From assembly GCF_004795835.1 (NCBI RefSeq), contig NZ_CP039249.1, forward strand, positions 2,455,001-2,519,000: DNA of 64,000 nt, read 5' to 3'. This document shows positions 25,051 through 34,690 of this stretch, piece by piece. The position numbers and the translations under genes were made by a program. This DNA is from Sphingomonas sp. PAMC26645 (GTDB lineage: Bacteria > Pseudomonadota > Alphaproteobacteria > Sphingomonadales > Sphingomonadaceae). A model generated the notes under the pieces. That model searched no databases. It had not been told where the DNA came from and saw only the letters and a list, made by a program, of their open reading frames with translations. Within the stretch, counting starts at the first letter, position 1; each line of letters begins with the position of its first letter.

Positions 25051-27843
25051 TTACATTCGGAACGATACCGACGCGACGTACGTGCGGCCGTTCTTGTAGA
25101 ACGCCGTCGGGCGATCTCGCGAGCCGCTATACTGCGTGTAGGTCGAGTCGAGCAGGTTCTGCGCGTTGACCGTCAGCGTGATCGCCTTGGTCAGGTTGAA
25201 GCCTGCCGAGAAGTCGAGCTGGCTGTACGGCGCGACCATATCGATCGAGTTCAGGCGACCGATCGCGCGGAAATACGACGAGCGGTAGTTATAGCTCAGG
25301 CGCGCCTGGAACGGTCCGTTCTCGTAATACGGGATCACGTTGACGGTGTGCTTCGACAGATAAGGCAGGTTCAGCCCCTCGTCGGTCGAGCTCTCGGCGT
25401 AGGAGTAGTTCGCCTGCAGCCCGAAGCCATGCCAGATCTCACCCTGTGCCGAAACCAGCGCACCGTTGACGTTCGCCTTGCCGCCGTTCAGCGGCTGCGA
25501 TACGAGATAGGACGCGTTGCTCTGCGTCAGCTCGTTGAAGAACGTCTGGCGGCTGAGGCCGTTGAGGATGTAGTCCTTCACCTCGCGGCGGAACAGCTCG
25601 AGCGACAGCAACGTCCCCTCGCGCGGATAATATTCCGCGGACAGTTCGTAGTTGGTCGACTGGTACGGCTTGAGGTTCGGGTTGCCGCCACTCGCATCGA
25701 GCGTGATGTCGTTGCGACCGACCGATCCACCGAGCTGTTCATAGCGCGGGCGGGCGATCACCTTGGCAACGCTGCCGCGGAAGATCAGGTGCGTGCCCGC
25801 TTCGTACGCGACGTTCAGGCTCGGCAGGAACTTCAGATAGTCGTTCTCGACCCGCTGCGGCACGATCGTCGGAAGGCTGCCATCGGTGCCGGAAACTTGA
25901 TCGGCGTAGTTCGACACGTTCTTTGTATAAACCAGACGACCGCCGATGTTGCCGCGGAAGCCGCTCTGGTCGAAGTTCAGCTGGACGTAGTTCGCCGCGA
26001 CCGTCTCGTCGACGATGTACGATGCGGTCGGCTTGGCGACGGGGATGTTGATCGAGTTCGCGAGGATGTCGATCACGGTCTGCTGCGACAGGTTGATGTA
26101 CTTGGTCGCGTTGCCGGTACCGCCAGTGCCGTCGAACGTGCCGTTCGGCGTCGTCATCGTGTCGACGCCCAGGCTCGCCAGCGTGTAGTTCGACGTCGAG
26201 TAGTTGTTGAAGCCGCTCGCGTTCAGGCGGTTGCGGTGATCGGTGAACTTGCCGCCGATCCGGATTTCCTTGAACGGCCCCGCCTCGAACGGAATGACCG
26301 CGTCATAGCCGGCGTAGTAATCGCGATCGATCGTCTTGGAGAAATCGATGCCGCCCGCTCGCGCTGCATTCAGCTGCGTGCCGTTGACGATGACGGGGGC
26401 GCCGTCGATCGTCTGGAGCTGCGGACTGTTGCTGCGGCGGTAATTGGCCGGGTTGGTCAGGTCGCCAACGTAATCGACGTTCGCACTGTCCGAGGTGAAG
26501 CCGTAGCTGTACGGCAGGTCGGTCCGCACATCGAGCAGATATTCGGGATTGCGCCCGCCGATCGCCTTGCTCCAGCCGCCGGTCGCCGCCACGGTCGCGC
26601 CGTCAGGACCTTCCCACTCGGCGACGAAGTTGAGGTTGTCGGTGGTCAGCTTGGTCTTGCGGATCAGAAGGTCGAGCTGCGCACTCTGGCTGTTAGCCGA
26701 GGCTGCGCCGAAGCTCGCGTTGGTGACGACGCCGTTCGCGACCGTCGCCGACTGGAGCACGTCGCCGCTCCATGCGCCGGGGATGACGTACATCGACTGG
26801 CTGCTGTTGTTGTAGTTGCCGTCGATATGCAGCCCGTTGAGCGTCAGCGTGATATCGTCGGTCGGCTTGGCCTGGACCGTGCCGACATAGCTGATGCGCT
26901 TACGCTCCTGCGTGAAATACGCGTAGTTGATGCCGAACGGCGACACCGCGTTGGCGAGATCCTGGCGCGTGCCGCCGGTAACCGTCGCGGCCGTGTTCTT
27001 CAACACGGGCTGGCCGCTCGCGTCGCGGATCAGCGCGTTGTTGGCGTCCTTCTGGAAGAAGCGGTCGCCGGCATTCTCGAACCCGAAGAATTCGACACCC
27101 GAGCGGGTCAGGCTCTGCTTGTCGTAGGTGACGGCGCCGAGCACGCCGAACGTGCCACCCTCGTTGTGCCAGCTGTACAGACCCGACGCGCGGACGTTAC
27201 CCTTGTCGGCGCGGTCGTTGTACGAATAGCCGCCGGACGCGAAGATCGAGTTGGCGGGCGTGTCGAGCGGACGGCGTGTGCGGACGATGACCGTGCCGCC
27301 GATGCTGCCTTCCTCGATACGCGGCTCGGGCGACTTGTAGACTTCGAGGCGCTCGACCAGTTCGGGCGCGAGCAGCGAATAGTTGAAGGTACGGCTGGTC
27401 GGATCGTTGTCGTTGCCGCCCCAGTCCGCCGAAGCAACCGCGTGGCCGTCGAGCAGCATGCGGTTGAGCGCCGGATCGGTGCCATGGATCGCGACCTTCT
27501 CGCCTTCGCCGAAGCGACGATCGATGCTGACGCCGGGAACGTGCGAGAGGGATTCGGCGACGTTGCGGTCGGGGAACTTGCCGATCGCCTCGGCGCTGAT
27601 GACGTCGACGATCGCGTTGGCGTTGCGCTTTACCGCGATCGCGCTGCGCAGGCTGCCGCGGATACCGGTGACGACGATGTCCGTATCGGCGCCGTCCGGG
27701 GCGGGATTACCTTGGGTTGCGGTGGCGACGGGGGCGGACGATGGCGCGGGCGCTGACTGCGCGAGAACGGGTTGCGCGAAAACTGGTACCAGACCGAATA
27801 TCGCCGCACCGGATGCGAGCAAAACCTGCTTACGAAAAACCAT
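25051..27843 (-). CDS. TonB-dependent receptor, Xanthomonas/Caulobacter type
   Basis: Second large receptor of this class, 930 residues. ATG 27843 gives the signal MVFRKQVLLASGAAIFG with cleavage near VLA-QS; a TTG two codons earlier is not needed. DIVVTGIRGSLRSAIAVKRN is the TonB-box/linker, DVISAEAIGKFPDRNVAESL the class signature, and the plug contains GGTVIVRTRRPLDTP. The barrel ends with VASVSFRM. No enzyme gene follows it: a perfect hairpin closes the unit. It is thus an orphan receptor or belongs to the SapC/cupin/halogenase group encoded next on the strand. Cargo of the class is usually carbohydrate-like, specificity here unknown. Confidence 0.93.
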   Translation of the reverse strand: MVFRKQVLLASGAAIFGLVPVFAQPVLAQSAPAPSSAPVATATQGNPAPDGADTDIVVTGIRGSLRSAIAVKRNANAIVDVISAEAIGKFPDRNVAESLSHVPGVSIDRRFGEGEKVAIHGTDPALNRMLLDGHAVASADWGGNDNDPTSRTFNYSLLAPELVERLEVYKSPEPRIEEGSIGGTVIVRTRRPLDTPANSIFASGGYSYNDRADKGNVRASGLYSWHNEGGTFGVLGAVTYDKQSLTRSGVEFFGFENAGDRFFQKDANNALIRDASGQPVLKNTAATVTGGTRQDLANAVSPFGINYAYFTQERKRISYVGTVQAKPTDDITLTLNGLHIDGNYNNSSQSMYVIPGAWSGDVLQSATVANGVVTNASFGAASANSQSAQLDLLIRKTKLTTDNLNFVAEWEGPDGATVAATGGWSKAIGGRNPEYLLDVRTDLPYSYGFTSDSANVDYVGDLTNPANYRRSNSPQLQTIDGAPVIVNGTQLNAARAGGIDFSKTIDRDYYAGYDAVIPFEAGPFKEIRIGGKFTDHRNRLNASGFNNYSTSNYTLASLGVDTMTTPNGTFDGTGGTGNATKYINLSQQTVIDILANSINIPVAKPTASYIVDETVAANYVQLNFDQSGFRGNIGGRLVYTKNVSNYADQVSGTDGSLPTIVPQRVENDYLKFLPSLNVAYEAGTHLIFRGSVAKVIARPRYEQLGGSVGRNDITLDASGGNPNLKPYQSTNYELSAEYYPREGTLLSLELFRREVKDYILNGLSRQTFFNELTQSNASYLVSQPLNGGKANVNGALVSAQGEIWHGFGLQANYSYAESSTDEGLNLPYLSKHTVNVIPYYENGPFQARLSYNYRSSYFRAIGRLNSIDMVAPYSQLDFSAGFNLTKAITLTVNAQNLLDSTYTQYSGSRDRPTAFYKNGRTYVASVSFRM

Positions 27844-28412
27844 CGTCAAAAGCCCCTTCCCATCGACGCCGCAGCGTCACCCTTCGACACGGTCCTGCCC
27901 GTATCGTTCAACTCACCTCACTGGCCGGACCTCTACAGGGTACTGTCATCGCAGCGTGGTATTGGTACTATATAACCAATCTAATTCCTGACGCTATCGG
28001 AAAATTACAGTTTCGCGGTGGCCGATGCGCTTTGCAAAGCCCGCAAAAATCTCATGATCGTTTGGAGGTGGTCCGTCGACAAAATGCGAAGCTGGCCGAG
28101 ACGACGCTACGATCTCAAGATGCCAGTGATCTAGAATGCTACCAATCTATAGCATAGTGCAAGCGACACCCATCGTCCGCATAGTCACGACCGACCGTCG
28201 AACTCAAAAACCGCCGGGCTAGTCATCCGGCACGTATAGGCAGCTTATGGAATCGCGCCTGTTCGGCCAGATCGATTGGTCCGAAATGCGACCATCCGTG
28301 ATCTGCGTATGACGATGCGCTGCGGATCGCGCGCGACCTGATGCCGAAAATCCGAGTTCGGTTCTGGTTTGGGTTGGAAGGCGGGCGAGATCCAGCGTCG
28401 CTGAGCGGCAAT
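27844..28412. other. Intergenic region upstream of TonB receptor
   Basis: About 570 bases with no convincing protein gene. The part nearest the receptor start is comparatively AT-rich and carries an inverted repeat ATTGGT-N8-ACCAAT at 27961-27980; the rest shows nothing I can assign. Confidence 0.45.
27961..27980. promoter_or_regulatory. Candidate operator ATTGGT-N8-ACCAAT
   Basis: Perfect 6-bp arms flank ACTATATA, an AT-rich centre, 118-137 bases upstream of the TonB receptor ATG at 27843. The TATA-like core could be a -10 element covered by a repressor. Function inferred only from position and symmetry. Confidence 0.4.
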
Positions 28413-28511
28413 CTATGCCGAAGGGTAGTTCTCGCCGATCGTCTCCGACTCGTTCGAAGGCCCACCGATCATGTAGAGGGCCAGCAGCAGCAGACCGGCG
28501 AGGTGTTCCAT
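28413..28511 (-). CDS. Possible 32-residue membrane peptide
   Basis: A short frame beginning MEHLAGLLLLALYMIGGPSN: a hydrophobic stretch (residues 4-16) long enough to sit in a membrane, then an acidic tail. GAGG lies seven bases before the ATG. Unusually, the ribosome binding site and codons 2-5 are the two arms of a perfect 11-bp hairpin with the ATG in the loop, so translation could be shut off by RNA folding. It lies 66 bases after the stop of the PAP2-autotransporter gene on the same strand. Too short for statistical support; it may be chance within a hairpin region. No known family recognised. Confidence 0.3.
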   Translation of the reverse strand: MEHLAGLLLLALYMIGGPSNESETIGENYPSA

Positions 28512-28525
28512 CAAAACACCTCGCC
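28497..28525. terminator. Perfect 11-bp hairpin behind autotransporter gene
   Basis: GGCGAGGTGTT and AACACCTCGCC with a 7-base loop, 53 to 81 bases after the autotransporter stop. No T-run follows on either strand. It may be a terminator or 3' stabiliser, or, on the minus strand, a structure hiding the ribosome binding site of the 32-codon frame at 28413-28511. Confidence 0.5.
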
Positions 28526-28577
28526 AATTGGCGATCATCCGCGCGCGTGCGCTCGGTCGACCGAGTGTTCTAACGTC

Positions 28578-31500
28578 TCAGAAGTTGATCCTCACGCCGA
28601 CGTTGCCGGCATAGGATCGCTGTTGCGAGGACAACACGCCGGTTCCCGTGGCGTAGAGGACCAGCGCGGAGGCCAGCGGCAGTTGGAGTCCGGCCTTGCC
28701 GACGAACGCGCTTTGCGAAGGTCGAGCGCCGGCGATCGTGAACGACGGATCGGCCAGCGCGACAAAATCGACTCCGATATCGCGGTCGCGGCGGAACTCG
28801 TGCAGGTAGCTCGCTTCGATCATTGGCCGCAGCACGAGGCCGTTCCCGAACGGGACGCTGCCATCCATCCGCAACCCGACATTGATCGGGAGCGACGTCG
28901 TGGTCTGCTTGCCCGCCTGCAACGCCAGCACGCTGCCGCGCTCTGCGAACGCATCGGTGTAGAGACGCGCATATTCCGCCGCGACGAACGGCGTCAGGTC
29001 GAACGACTGGATTGCGATGCGCTGACCGATTTCGCCGCGCAGGCGCAACTCCGCGGCGTCGTACCGTGCGATCTCGGTTTCGCTGGCGACGCTGCCGATC
29101 CCGCCCGCAGTCCGCGTCGTACGGATCGCATAATGGCCATAGCCCAGCGACCCGCGAACATACGTGCCCGTCGGCAGCGCATACGAGGTGTAGGCCGAGA
29201 CGTGATAGCTCGACGCCTTGCCCTTGGTCGCGCGCGCCGCGGTGTTGAAACGGGTATCGAGCCCCCCCGCGACGAAACCGGCACGCCACCCGGTCGAGAC
29301 CTCGCCGTCGAGCCCGATCACGCCGCCCCAGCTGTTGCTGCGACGATCGACCGTACCGTCGCCGTCCCGGCCATCAGTCCATTCCCGACCACCCAGCGGC
29401 CCGCCCCAGAGGTGCATCTGCGTGTCGGTCAGGACCGCACGCTGCTGATCGGTCACGGTATCGCCGAATACCCGCCCGGCAAACAACGCTGCGCTGTTCG
29501 CGTCGGCAAGGCCTTCACCCGAGAGGGTGTCGAGCGCTGCAGTACCCGCCGCCGCCGAGCCCTGGCCCGTGGCATAGACCGTGTTGAGCAACGTTGCCGC
29601 GCCGGCACCGCTCGCCAACGGCACCGCGCTGGTCAGCGCCGCCGCGACGCGTCGCTGGTTCGCGGTGACCCCGAGTGGACGATAGTCGATATCGGTCCGG
29701 TTGAGGTTCAGGCTTGCCGCCGTCGTCGAATAGTCGAGCACGCCGCGCAGGTTGGTGGGCACCCCCGTAACGCCCGCAAAGCTGCCCGACACTCCACCGG
29801 CTGCCGTGACCAAAGTGATGCGCGTGACGGGTAGCGTGCCGACCGAACCCTGGACGCGTACCGTGCCGTCGAGCTTCGCCGCGCCGGATACGACCGTGCG
29901 GCTGGCAAGCGTAGGCGATACCGTCTGCACCAGCGTCGCACCGCTGGCGACCGTGAGCGGACCGTTGATCGTCAGCGTGCCCGGCGTGGTTCCCATGCCC
30001 GGCACCAGCGTGCCGCCGCTATTGACCGTGACTGCGCCGGTGCTGCCCGTGCCACCAAAGACTGCGCCGGTGTTGACGGTCGTCGCCGAGACGATCGAGC
30101 CGGTGACGGCAAGCGTTCCGCCATTGACGATCGTCGGGCCGGCATAGCTGTTCTTCCCGGTCAGGGTCAGGCTGCCGGTGCCATTTTTGGTCAGCCCGCC
30201 GGTTCCGCCGATATCGTTGCCCCAGCTGTCGGCGGCCGCATAGCCACCTTGCGCGGCGTCCATCGTCACCGCGACCTGGCCGTTGAACGCGCCATAGCCG
30301 TCGTTCGCGGCATAGAGGTTCAACTGGCCCCATCCGTCCAGCGTGTTGCCGGTGAGCACGGGATAGCCCGAGGGGAGGGCGGTAGTCGCGAGGATATCGG
30401 TCCGCTGCGCATCGGTCAGATACCCGAACCGCGTCAGCAGCAGCACTTGCGCCTGCACCGGCACGTCCGCGGCGGTCATCGCCCTGACCGGACCGACCGG
30501 CGCGAAGCCGTAGGTCATCTCGGCAAGGTAGGTCGCCTTGTTCTGTGCGACGTTGGCATACGGATCGGCTGCGGTTGCGCCAGACGCGTTGGCGGCGGCG
30601 ATGCATGCCGTGACGGTCGCGGTGCCGCAGGCGGACGCCAGATAGGACTGGGTCTGGGTATAGGCCTGGTAGACCGCGTACGCGCCGGCATTGCCGGGGT
30701 TGGTCCAGTCGAGGCGATTGCCCTTCGCGTCATACAAGGCTGCGTAGATGTTGGTCGCCGACAGCGCCGTCGCCTCGATCCGGGCGCCCATGATGTCGAG
30801 CGGCGAATGCATGCCCGCTAGGATACGGTTGGTGCCGAGATCCGCCGCGCGCGCGAGCAATTCCTGCCCTTGCTGCGGGACCAGGAACGCCGTGCCCAGC
30901 GCCTGCAGCATGCCCGAATTGGTATGCCCGCTTGGATAGGCACCATCGGCATAGGGGTTGGACGAGTTGATGATCTGAAGCATCGGCGTCGGTACGTTGA
31001 CGTCGGTCGTCACGCGGTACGGTCGCGGCGAGGCACCGATGCCGGGAACATATTCGCCGACCTTGAACGTCGCCGCGGTGAACTTGCCCGCGGAATCGAA
31101 CGTGCCGAAATTGGGTGCGGTGATCGGCTTGCCGCCATTTGCCGCGACCATGTCCGCCGTCACGACGAACCCACGTACCCACTGCGTCGTAGAGGCGTAG
31201 GGCGCAGGCGTGGTAAAGCTCGACAGATACGACGGCACGATGATCGCCGCGGTGTCCGCCAGCGTCAGCGCACCGCGATTGGTGTTGACGTTGTAGTTGG
31301 CGAACCGCGGATCGAGCGGATCGATCGGTGGGTTTTCGCCCTGATACCGCGCGAACGTCCGCTTGGCGGGCTCGGTCGACGAACTGGCGCGGACAGTGTT
31401 GTTGATGAAGGCGACCGCGGCGGCCAGCGGCGTGGCGGTACCGTTGCCGAACTTCTCGGCGCCCGGGCTGAAGCTGTTGCCGAGATTGATATTCGCGACA

Positions 31501-31913
31501 TAGTCCGCGAGCGTTGCGGTCGCATAGCTGGTAGGGGTAAGCGTGTTCGGCGCCGATCCGCTGGTCGACGCCCCTGCGCCCGCCATGTAAAGATTGGTCA
31601 GCGCGCCGAGGCCATTCAGGATGCTGTATGCCTGGTTGGTGCGATCGTCGTGGATCGCCGCCAAGGTCTGGCTCGGCGTGCGCGCGTTGGTCATCGTGAC
31701 AACGGTCTTGTAGTTCTGCACCATCACTTCGGGATGGTCGCGGATCAGCTTCACATAGCTGTCGAGCAGCTTCGGAACGATGCTGCCGATCGCCGGATTG
31801 CTCTCGTTGACGTAGTTGACTGGTGGGGATGTCGGGATCGTCTGCGCCGCGATCGACAGCGGCGTCAGCATCGTTGCCGATGCCGCACAGACCATGAACT
31901 TACTTAAAGACAC
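28578..31913 (-). CDS. PAP2 acid phosphatase fused to autotransporter barrel
   Basis: Protein of 1111 residues combining an N-terminal PAP2/acid phosphatase domain with a type V secretion unit. After a Sec signal (residues about 1-24, cleavage at AAQ) comes a phosphatase domain of some 500 residues with the phosphatase motifs S328-G-H-T and R363-x5-H369-x3-D373. A strand-repeat passenger region near 570-640 (GLTKNGTGSLTLTGKNSYAG, NGGTLAVTGSI) is the autotransporter-associated repeat, and the last ~280 residues are the outer-membrane barrel ending GVRINF. This predicts a surface-displayed or released phosphatase that frees phosphate from organic sources. The GTG at 31913 has AAGGGG six bases ahead; an ATG at 31946 is the alternative. 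The gene stands alone. Confidence 0.88.
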   Translation of the reverse strand: MSLSKFMVCAASATMLTPLSIAAQTIPTSPPVNYVNESNPAIGSIVPKLLDSYVKLIRDHPEVMVQNYKTVVTMTNARTPSQTLAAIHDDRTNQAYSILNGLGALTNLYMAGAGASTSGSAPNTLTPTSYATATLADYVANINLGNSFSPGAEKFGNGTATPLAAAVAFINNTVRASSSTEPAKRTFARYQGENPPIDPLDPRFANYNVNTNRGALTLADTAAIIVPSYLSSFTTPAPYASTTQWVRGFVVTADMVAANGGKPITAPNFGTFDSAGKFTAATFKVGEYVPGIGASPRPYRVTTDVNVPTPMLQIINSSNPYADGAYPSGHTNSGMLQALGTAFLVPQQGQELLARAADLGTNRILAGMHSPLDIMGARIEATALSATNIYAALYDAKGNRLDWTNPGNAGAYAVYQAYTQTQSYLASACGTATVTACIAAANASGATAADPYANVAQNKATYLAEMTYGFAPVGPVRAMTAADVPVQAQVLLLTRFGYLTDAQRTDILATTALPSGYPVLTGNTLDGWGQLNLYAANDGYGAFNGQVAVTMDAAQGGYAAADSWGNDIGGTGGLTKNGTGSLTLTGKNSYAGPTIVNGGTLAVTGSIVSATTVNTGAVFGGTGSTGAVTVNSGGTLVPGMGTTPGTLTINGPLTVASGATLVQTVSPTLASRTVVSGAAKLDGTVRVQGSVGTLPVTRITLVTAAGGVSGSFAGVTGVPTNLRGVLDYSTTAASLNLNRTDIDYRPLGVTANQRRVAAALTSAVPLASGAGAATLLNTVYATGQGSAAAGTAALDTLSGEGLADANSAALFAGRVFGDTVTDQQRAVLTDTQMHLWGGPLGGREWTDGRDGDGTVDRRSNSWGGVIGLDGEVSTGWRAGFVAGGLDTRFNTAARATKGKASSYHVSAYTSYALPTGTYVRGSLGYGHYAIRTTRTAGGIGSVASETEIARYDAAELRLRGEIGQRIAIQSFDLTPFVAAEYARLYTDAFAERGSVLALQAGKQTTTSLPINVGLRMDGSVPFGNGLVLRPMIEASYLHEFRRDRDIGVDFVALADPSFTIAGARPSQSAFVGKAGLQLPLASALVLYATGTGVLSSQQRSYAGNVGVRINF

Positions 31914-32260
31914 ACCATTCCCCTTACGCGTTTCGAAGAGGGGCATGGCATCCTGCGGCGACGGTTTTATGCGACTTATGTTGCAGGTGCGTCATAAAGA
32001 CGGGGGTCGCGGAATGATCGCTTGGGCGGTCAGGTTGCTGGACGATAAGTCCGACATCATGCAAACTGTGTCAGAGCGAGGGCCGCCAGAGTGGGTGCTT
32101 GCGGCGCTCAGTTTATCTTCCGCAGTGCGGCGAAAACTGCCCGATGGGCATCGGACGCCCGCATCAGACTCTCAAGTCATGGCGGGGTTGGACACGCTAG
32201 GATGCCGCGTCAGACAGGTCGCGAATGCGTGACCCCTGTCTCGCCGCGACCGTTGTATCA
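31914..32260. other. Intergenic region, promoter side of autotransporter
   Basis: About 350 bases between the autotransporter start and the hairpin behind the helicase gene. No gene with a credible start or family match on either strand; it presumably holds the autotransporter promoter, which I could not define. Confidence 0.4.
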
Positions 32261-32290
32261 TTCGACGAGGGGCATCGCACCCTCGTCGAA
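32261..32290 (-). terminator. Perfect 11-bp hairpin after rhlE-type gene
   Basis: TTCGACGAGGG (32261-32271) and CCCTCGTCGAA (32280-32290) form a perfect stem with an 8-base loop, 14 bases past the helicase stop. Position and strength fit a terminator, but the minus-strand sequence after it (TGATACAAC) is not a T-run. Confidence 0.6.
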
Positions 32291-32303
32291 CGATGCACCG
32301 CTA

Positions 32304-33587
32304 TCAGGCGGCCTTTGCGGCCATCCGTGCGGCCAGCTTTTCTTCCTCGGTCCAGACCTTCCGCTCGCGCGGTGCCTTCGCCGGCTTGGCCTGCTTGACC
32401 GGGCCGCCACCCAGCACGGGGGCGCGCTTGGTCGAATGGCGTGCCACTTCGCAATGCCATTCGTGATCGTCCTGAACGGTCAAGGTGCGACCGATCTCTC
32501 GTTCGACGTCGTGCAGCCAGGCACGCTGTTCGGCATCGCACAGCGTGATCGCGAACCCGCTGCGACCGGCGCGACCGGTGCGGCCGATCCGGTGGACATA
32601 GCTTTCCGGGAGGCTGGGCAGGTCGTGGTTGAACACGTGCGTCACGGTGTCGACGTCGATCCCGCGCGCGGCAATATCGGTCGCGACGAGCACCTGGACG
32701 GTGCCGGCGCGGAAGGCGTCGAGCGCACGCTCGCGCTGGCCCTGCGACTTGTTGCCATGGAGCGCCTCGGCGGTGAAGCCGGCCTCGCCGATGAACGCGC
32801 AGACGTCGTTGGCGATGTTTTTCTGCAACGTGAAGACGACCGCCTGGCCCATGTCGGGGGTGTTGAGCAGTGCCAGCAGCGCCGCTTTCTTGTCGGTCGC
32901 ATCGAGGAACATCACCGACTGGTCGATCCGGTCGACGGTGGTCGAAGGCGGGGCGATCTCGACCTTCGCCGGATCGCGCAGCAGGCTCTCGGCCAGCGCC
33001 GCGATCGACTTCGGCATGGTCGCAGAGAACAGCAACGTGTGGCGATCCGTCGGCAGCGTCGCGACGAGCCGCTCGATCGGCTTGGCAAAGCCCATGTCGA
33101 GCATCTGGTCGGCTTCGTCGAGCACCAGCGCCTCGAGCTGCGACAGGTCGCAGAGCCCCTGATCGACCAGATCCAGCAAGCGCCCCGGTGCGGCGACGAT
33201 GATGTCGACCCCGCCTTCGAGCGCCTTGACCTGATGGAACTGGCTGACGCCGCCGAAGATCGTCATCACGCTCGGCTTCAGATGACGACCGAAGCTCTCG
33301 AACCCGGCGGCGATCTGCGACACGAGTTCACGCGTCGGCGCGAGTACCAGGATGCGCGCGCCGCCCTTGGGTGCAGGGCGGGGGTCGGCAGCGAGGCGGT
33401 GGAGCAGCGGCAGCGCGAAGGCGGCGGTCTTGCCCGTGCCGGTCTGCGCCATGCCGAGGATGTCGCGCCCCTGCAGCAGCATCGGGATCGACTGCGCCTG
33501 GATCGGGGTAGGGTGGGCATAGCCTTCCTCTGCTAGCGCCTGCAGCAAAAACGGCGCCAGGGAGAGATCGGCAAAGGTCATGGTCAT
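32304..33587 (-). CDS. rhlE: DEAD-box RNA helicase, RhlE type
   Basis: ATP-dependent RNA helicase of 427 residues, involved in ribosome assembly and RNA turnover. All core motifs are present: the Q-motif region (YAHPTPIQAQSIP), AQTGTGKT (47-54), PTRELVSQ, DEAD in VLDEADQMLDMGF, SATM, ATDIAARGIDV and HRIGRTGRAGR. The sequence runs close to E. coli RhlE through the core (for example FGGVSQFHQ, LHGNKSQGQRERAL) and then carries a short basic tail rich in Lys and Pro. Tandem ATGs at 33587 and 33581 are both possible, with the family start MTFADL just behind. It is a single-gene unit closed by a hairpin. Family sure; RhlE as opposed to another subgroup is likely. Confidence 0.93.
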   Translation of the reverse strand: MTMTFADLSLAPFLLQALAEEGYAHPTPIQAQSIPMLLQGRDILGMAQTGTGKTAAFALPLLHRLAADPRPAPKGGARILVLAPTRELVSQIAAGFESFGRHLKPSVMTIFGGVSQFHQVKALEGGVDIIVAAPGRLLDLVDQGLCDLSQLEALVLDEADQMLDMGFAKPIERLVATLPTDRHTLLFSATMPKSIAALAESLLRDPAKVEIAPPSTTVDRIDQSVMFLDATDKKAALLALLNTPDMGQAVVFTLQKNIANDVCAFIGEAGFTAEALHGNKSQGQRERALDAFRAGTVQVLVATDIAARGIDVDTVTHVFNHDLPSLPESYVHRIGRTGRAGRSGFAITLCDAEQRAWLHDVEREIGRTLTVQDDHEWHCEVARHSTKRAPVLGGGPVKQAKPAKAPRERKVWTEEEKLAARMAAKAA

Positions 33588-33739
33588 GGTCACGCGGCGC
33601 CTCCAGCGCTGAGCTAAACTGCGCCTTGTAGGCAAGCATCTTGTGAGCGCGGGCTGGTAGGTGTGATGCTGCACTGCGTCAATGTCGAAAGCGAGACTCA
33701 GGCGGTTGCGGCGAAGCACGCCTGAATCAGACCCGAGGC

Positions 33740-34690
33740 TTACCGGCCGGGTTGCTGATCCCGCCAGATCCAGCGCAGCACGTCAGGCAGGATCGATCCA
33801 CCATCGGCATCCGAATGCGTACCCTCGGTCCAGGCATGGTTGATGGCGTACCGCGGCCCCGCGTGCTTTTCCGCGTCCGCATGCGCATTGGCCCATTCGA
33901 GCGCTTTCAGCATCTGCTGGTTCGCGAGAAACCAATTGCCGTGCTCGTTATCCAGGTCGTTGCGCCCGTCCTGAAGAAAGACGCGCAAGGGGCGGATCGC
34001 GCTTTTCCGGATCAGGCCGGGATAGGTATCCCCGCCATAGGCCAGCGGCGTACCGTCCGGGCCGAGTTTCAGGCCGATCGAGGTATAGCTGCCGATGAAG
34101 CTTATCACGTTGCCGAACGCGTCCGGATGGCGCCATGCGACCGTCCATGCGGCGATCGCACCACTCGACGTGCCGCCGATCGCGCGCCGCTTCGGATCCG
34201 CCGAAAACCGCCATCGCCGCGCCACGGCGGGCAGCAACTCGTCCAATGTCATCCGGGCATAAGCGTCCGAAAGCGCGTCGTACTCCTCGGGCCGATGGTC
34301 CGGGTTCTGCATGCCGAGCGTATCGGGATACCGGGCCGATACATTCCCCGGCGTGACGAACACGCCCAGCGTCTGCGGAATCGCCTTCTGGTCGATCAGC
34401 GTATCGAGAACCGCGGGAAGCTTCAGCGACCCTTCCGGATTGACCGCGCGCTGGCCATCATGGAACAGCAGCAGATTGGGTGGCCTCGACGCGTCGTAGC
34501 CTGCTGGCACATACACCCAATAGCGCCTGACCGTGCCCGGATAGACCCGGGAATGGAGTTCGAACGGACCCTCCATCCTGCCGTGCGCCAGCGAGGTTTG
34601 CGCCACGGCGTCGGCCACCCTGACGGCAGCTACCGACGTGGTACCCGATGCCAGCGCCAGCAACATCGTCGCCATGATGATCGTCCGCAT
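33740..34690 (-). CDS. Exported esterase (Fes/esterase-D-like alpha/beta hydrolase)
   Basis: Serine hydrolase of 316 residues of the putative esterase family (enterochelin esterase / feruloyl-esterase-like). A Sec signal (residues 1-22, cleavage at VAA-VR) is followed by HSRVYPGTVRRYWVYVPAGY, the usual entry strands, LLLFHDGQ near residue 75, the nucleophile Ser175 in IGGTSSGAIAA, and a C-terminal NHAWTEGTHSDADGG with the likely catalytic His. It therefore acts in the periplasm or outside. The GGGGAA site before the ATG supports the start. No partner gene adjoins it. Substrates of this family range from sugar esters to siderophore lactones, so none is assigned. Confidence 0.88.
   Translation of the reverse strand: MRTIIMATMLLALASGTTSVAAVRVADAVAQTSLAHGRMEGPFELHSRVYPGTVRRYWVYVPAGYDASRPPNLLLFHDGQRAVNPEGSLKLPAVLDTLIDQKAIPQTLGVFVTPGNVSARYPDTLGMQNPDHRPEEYDALSDAYARMTLDELLPAVARRWRFSADPKRRAIGGTSSGAIAAWTVAWRHPDAFGNVISFIGSYTSIGLKLGPDGTPLAYGGDTYPGLIRKSAIRPLRVFLQDGRNDLDNEHGNWFLANQQMLKALEWANAHADAEKHAGPRYAINHAWTEGTHSDADGGSILPDVLRWIWRDQQPGR

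Noticed and set aside
24982..27756. A very long open frame on the plus strand opposite the second TonB receptor
   Set aside because: It is the mirror of a real receptor gene in GC-rich DNA, rich in Arg and Val with no start signal or known domain. The minus strand encodes a complete receptor.
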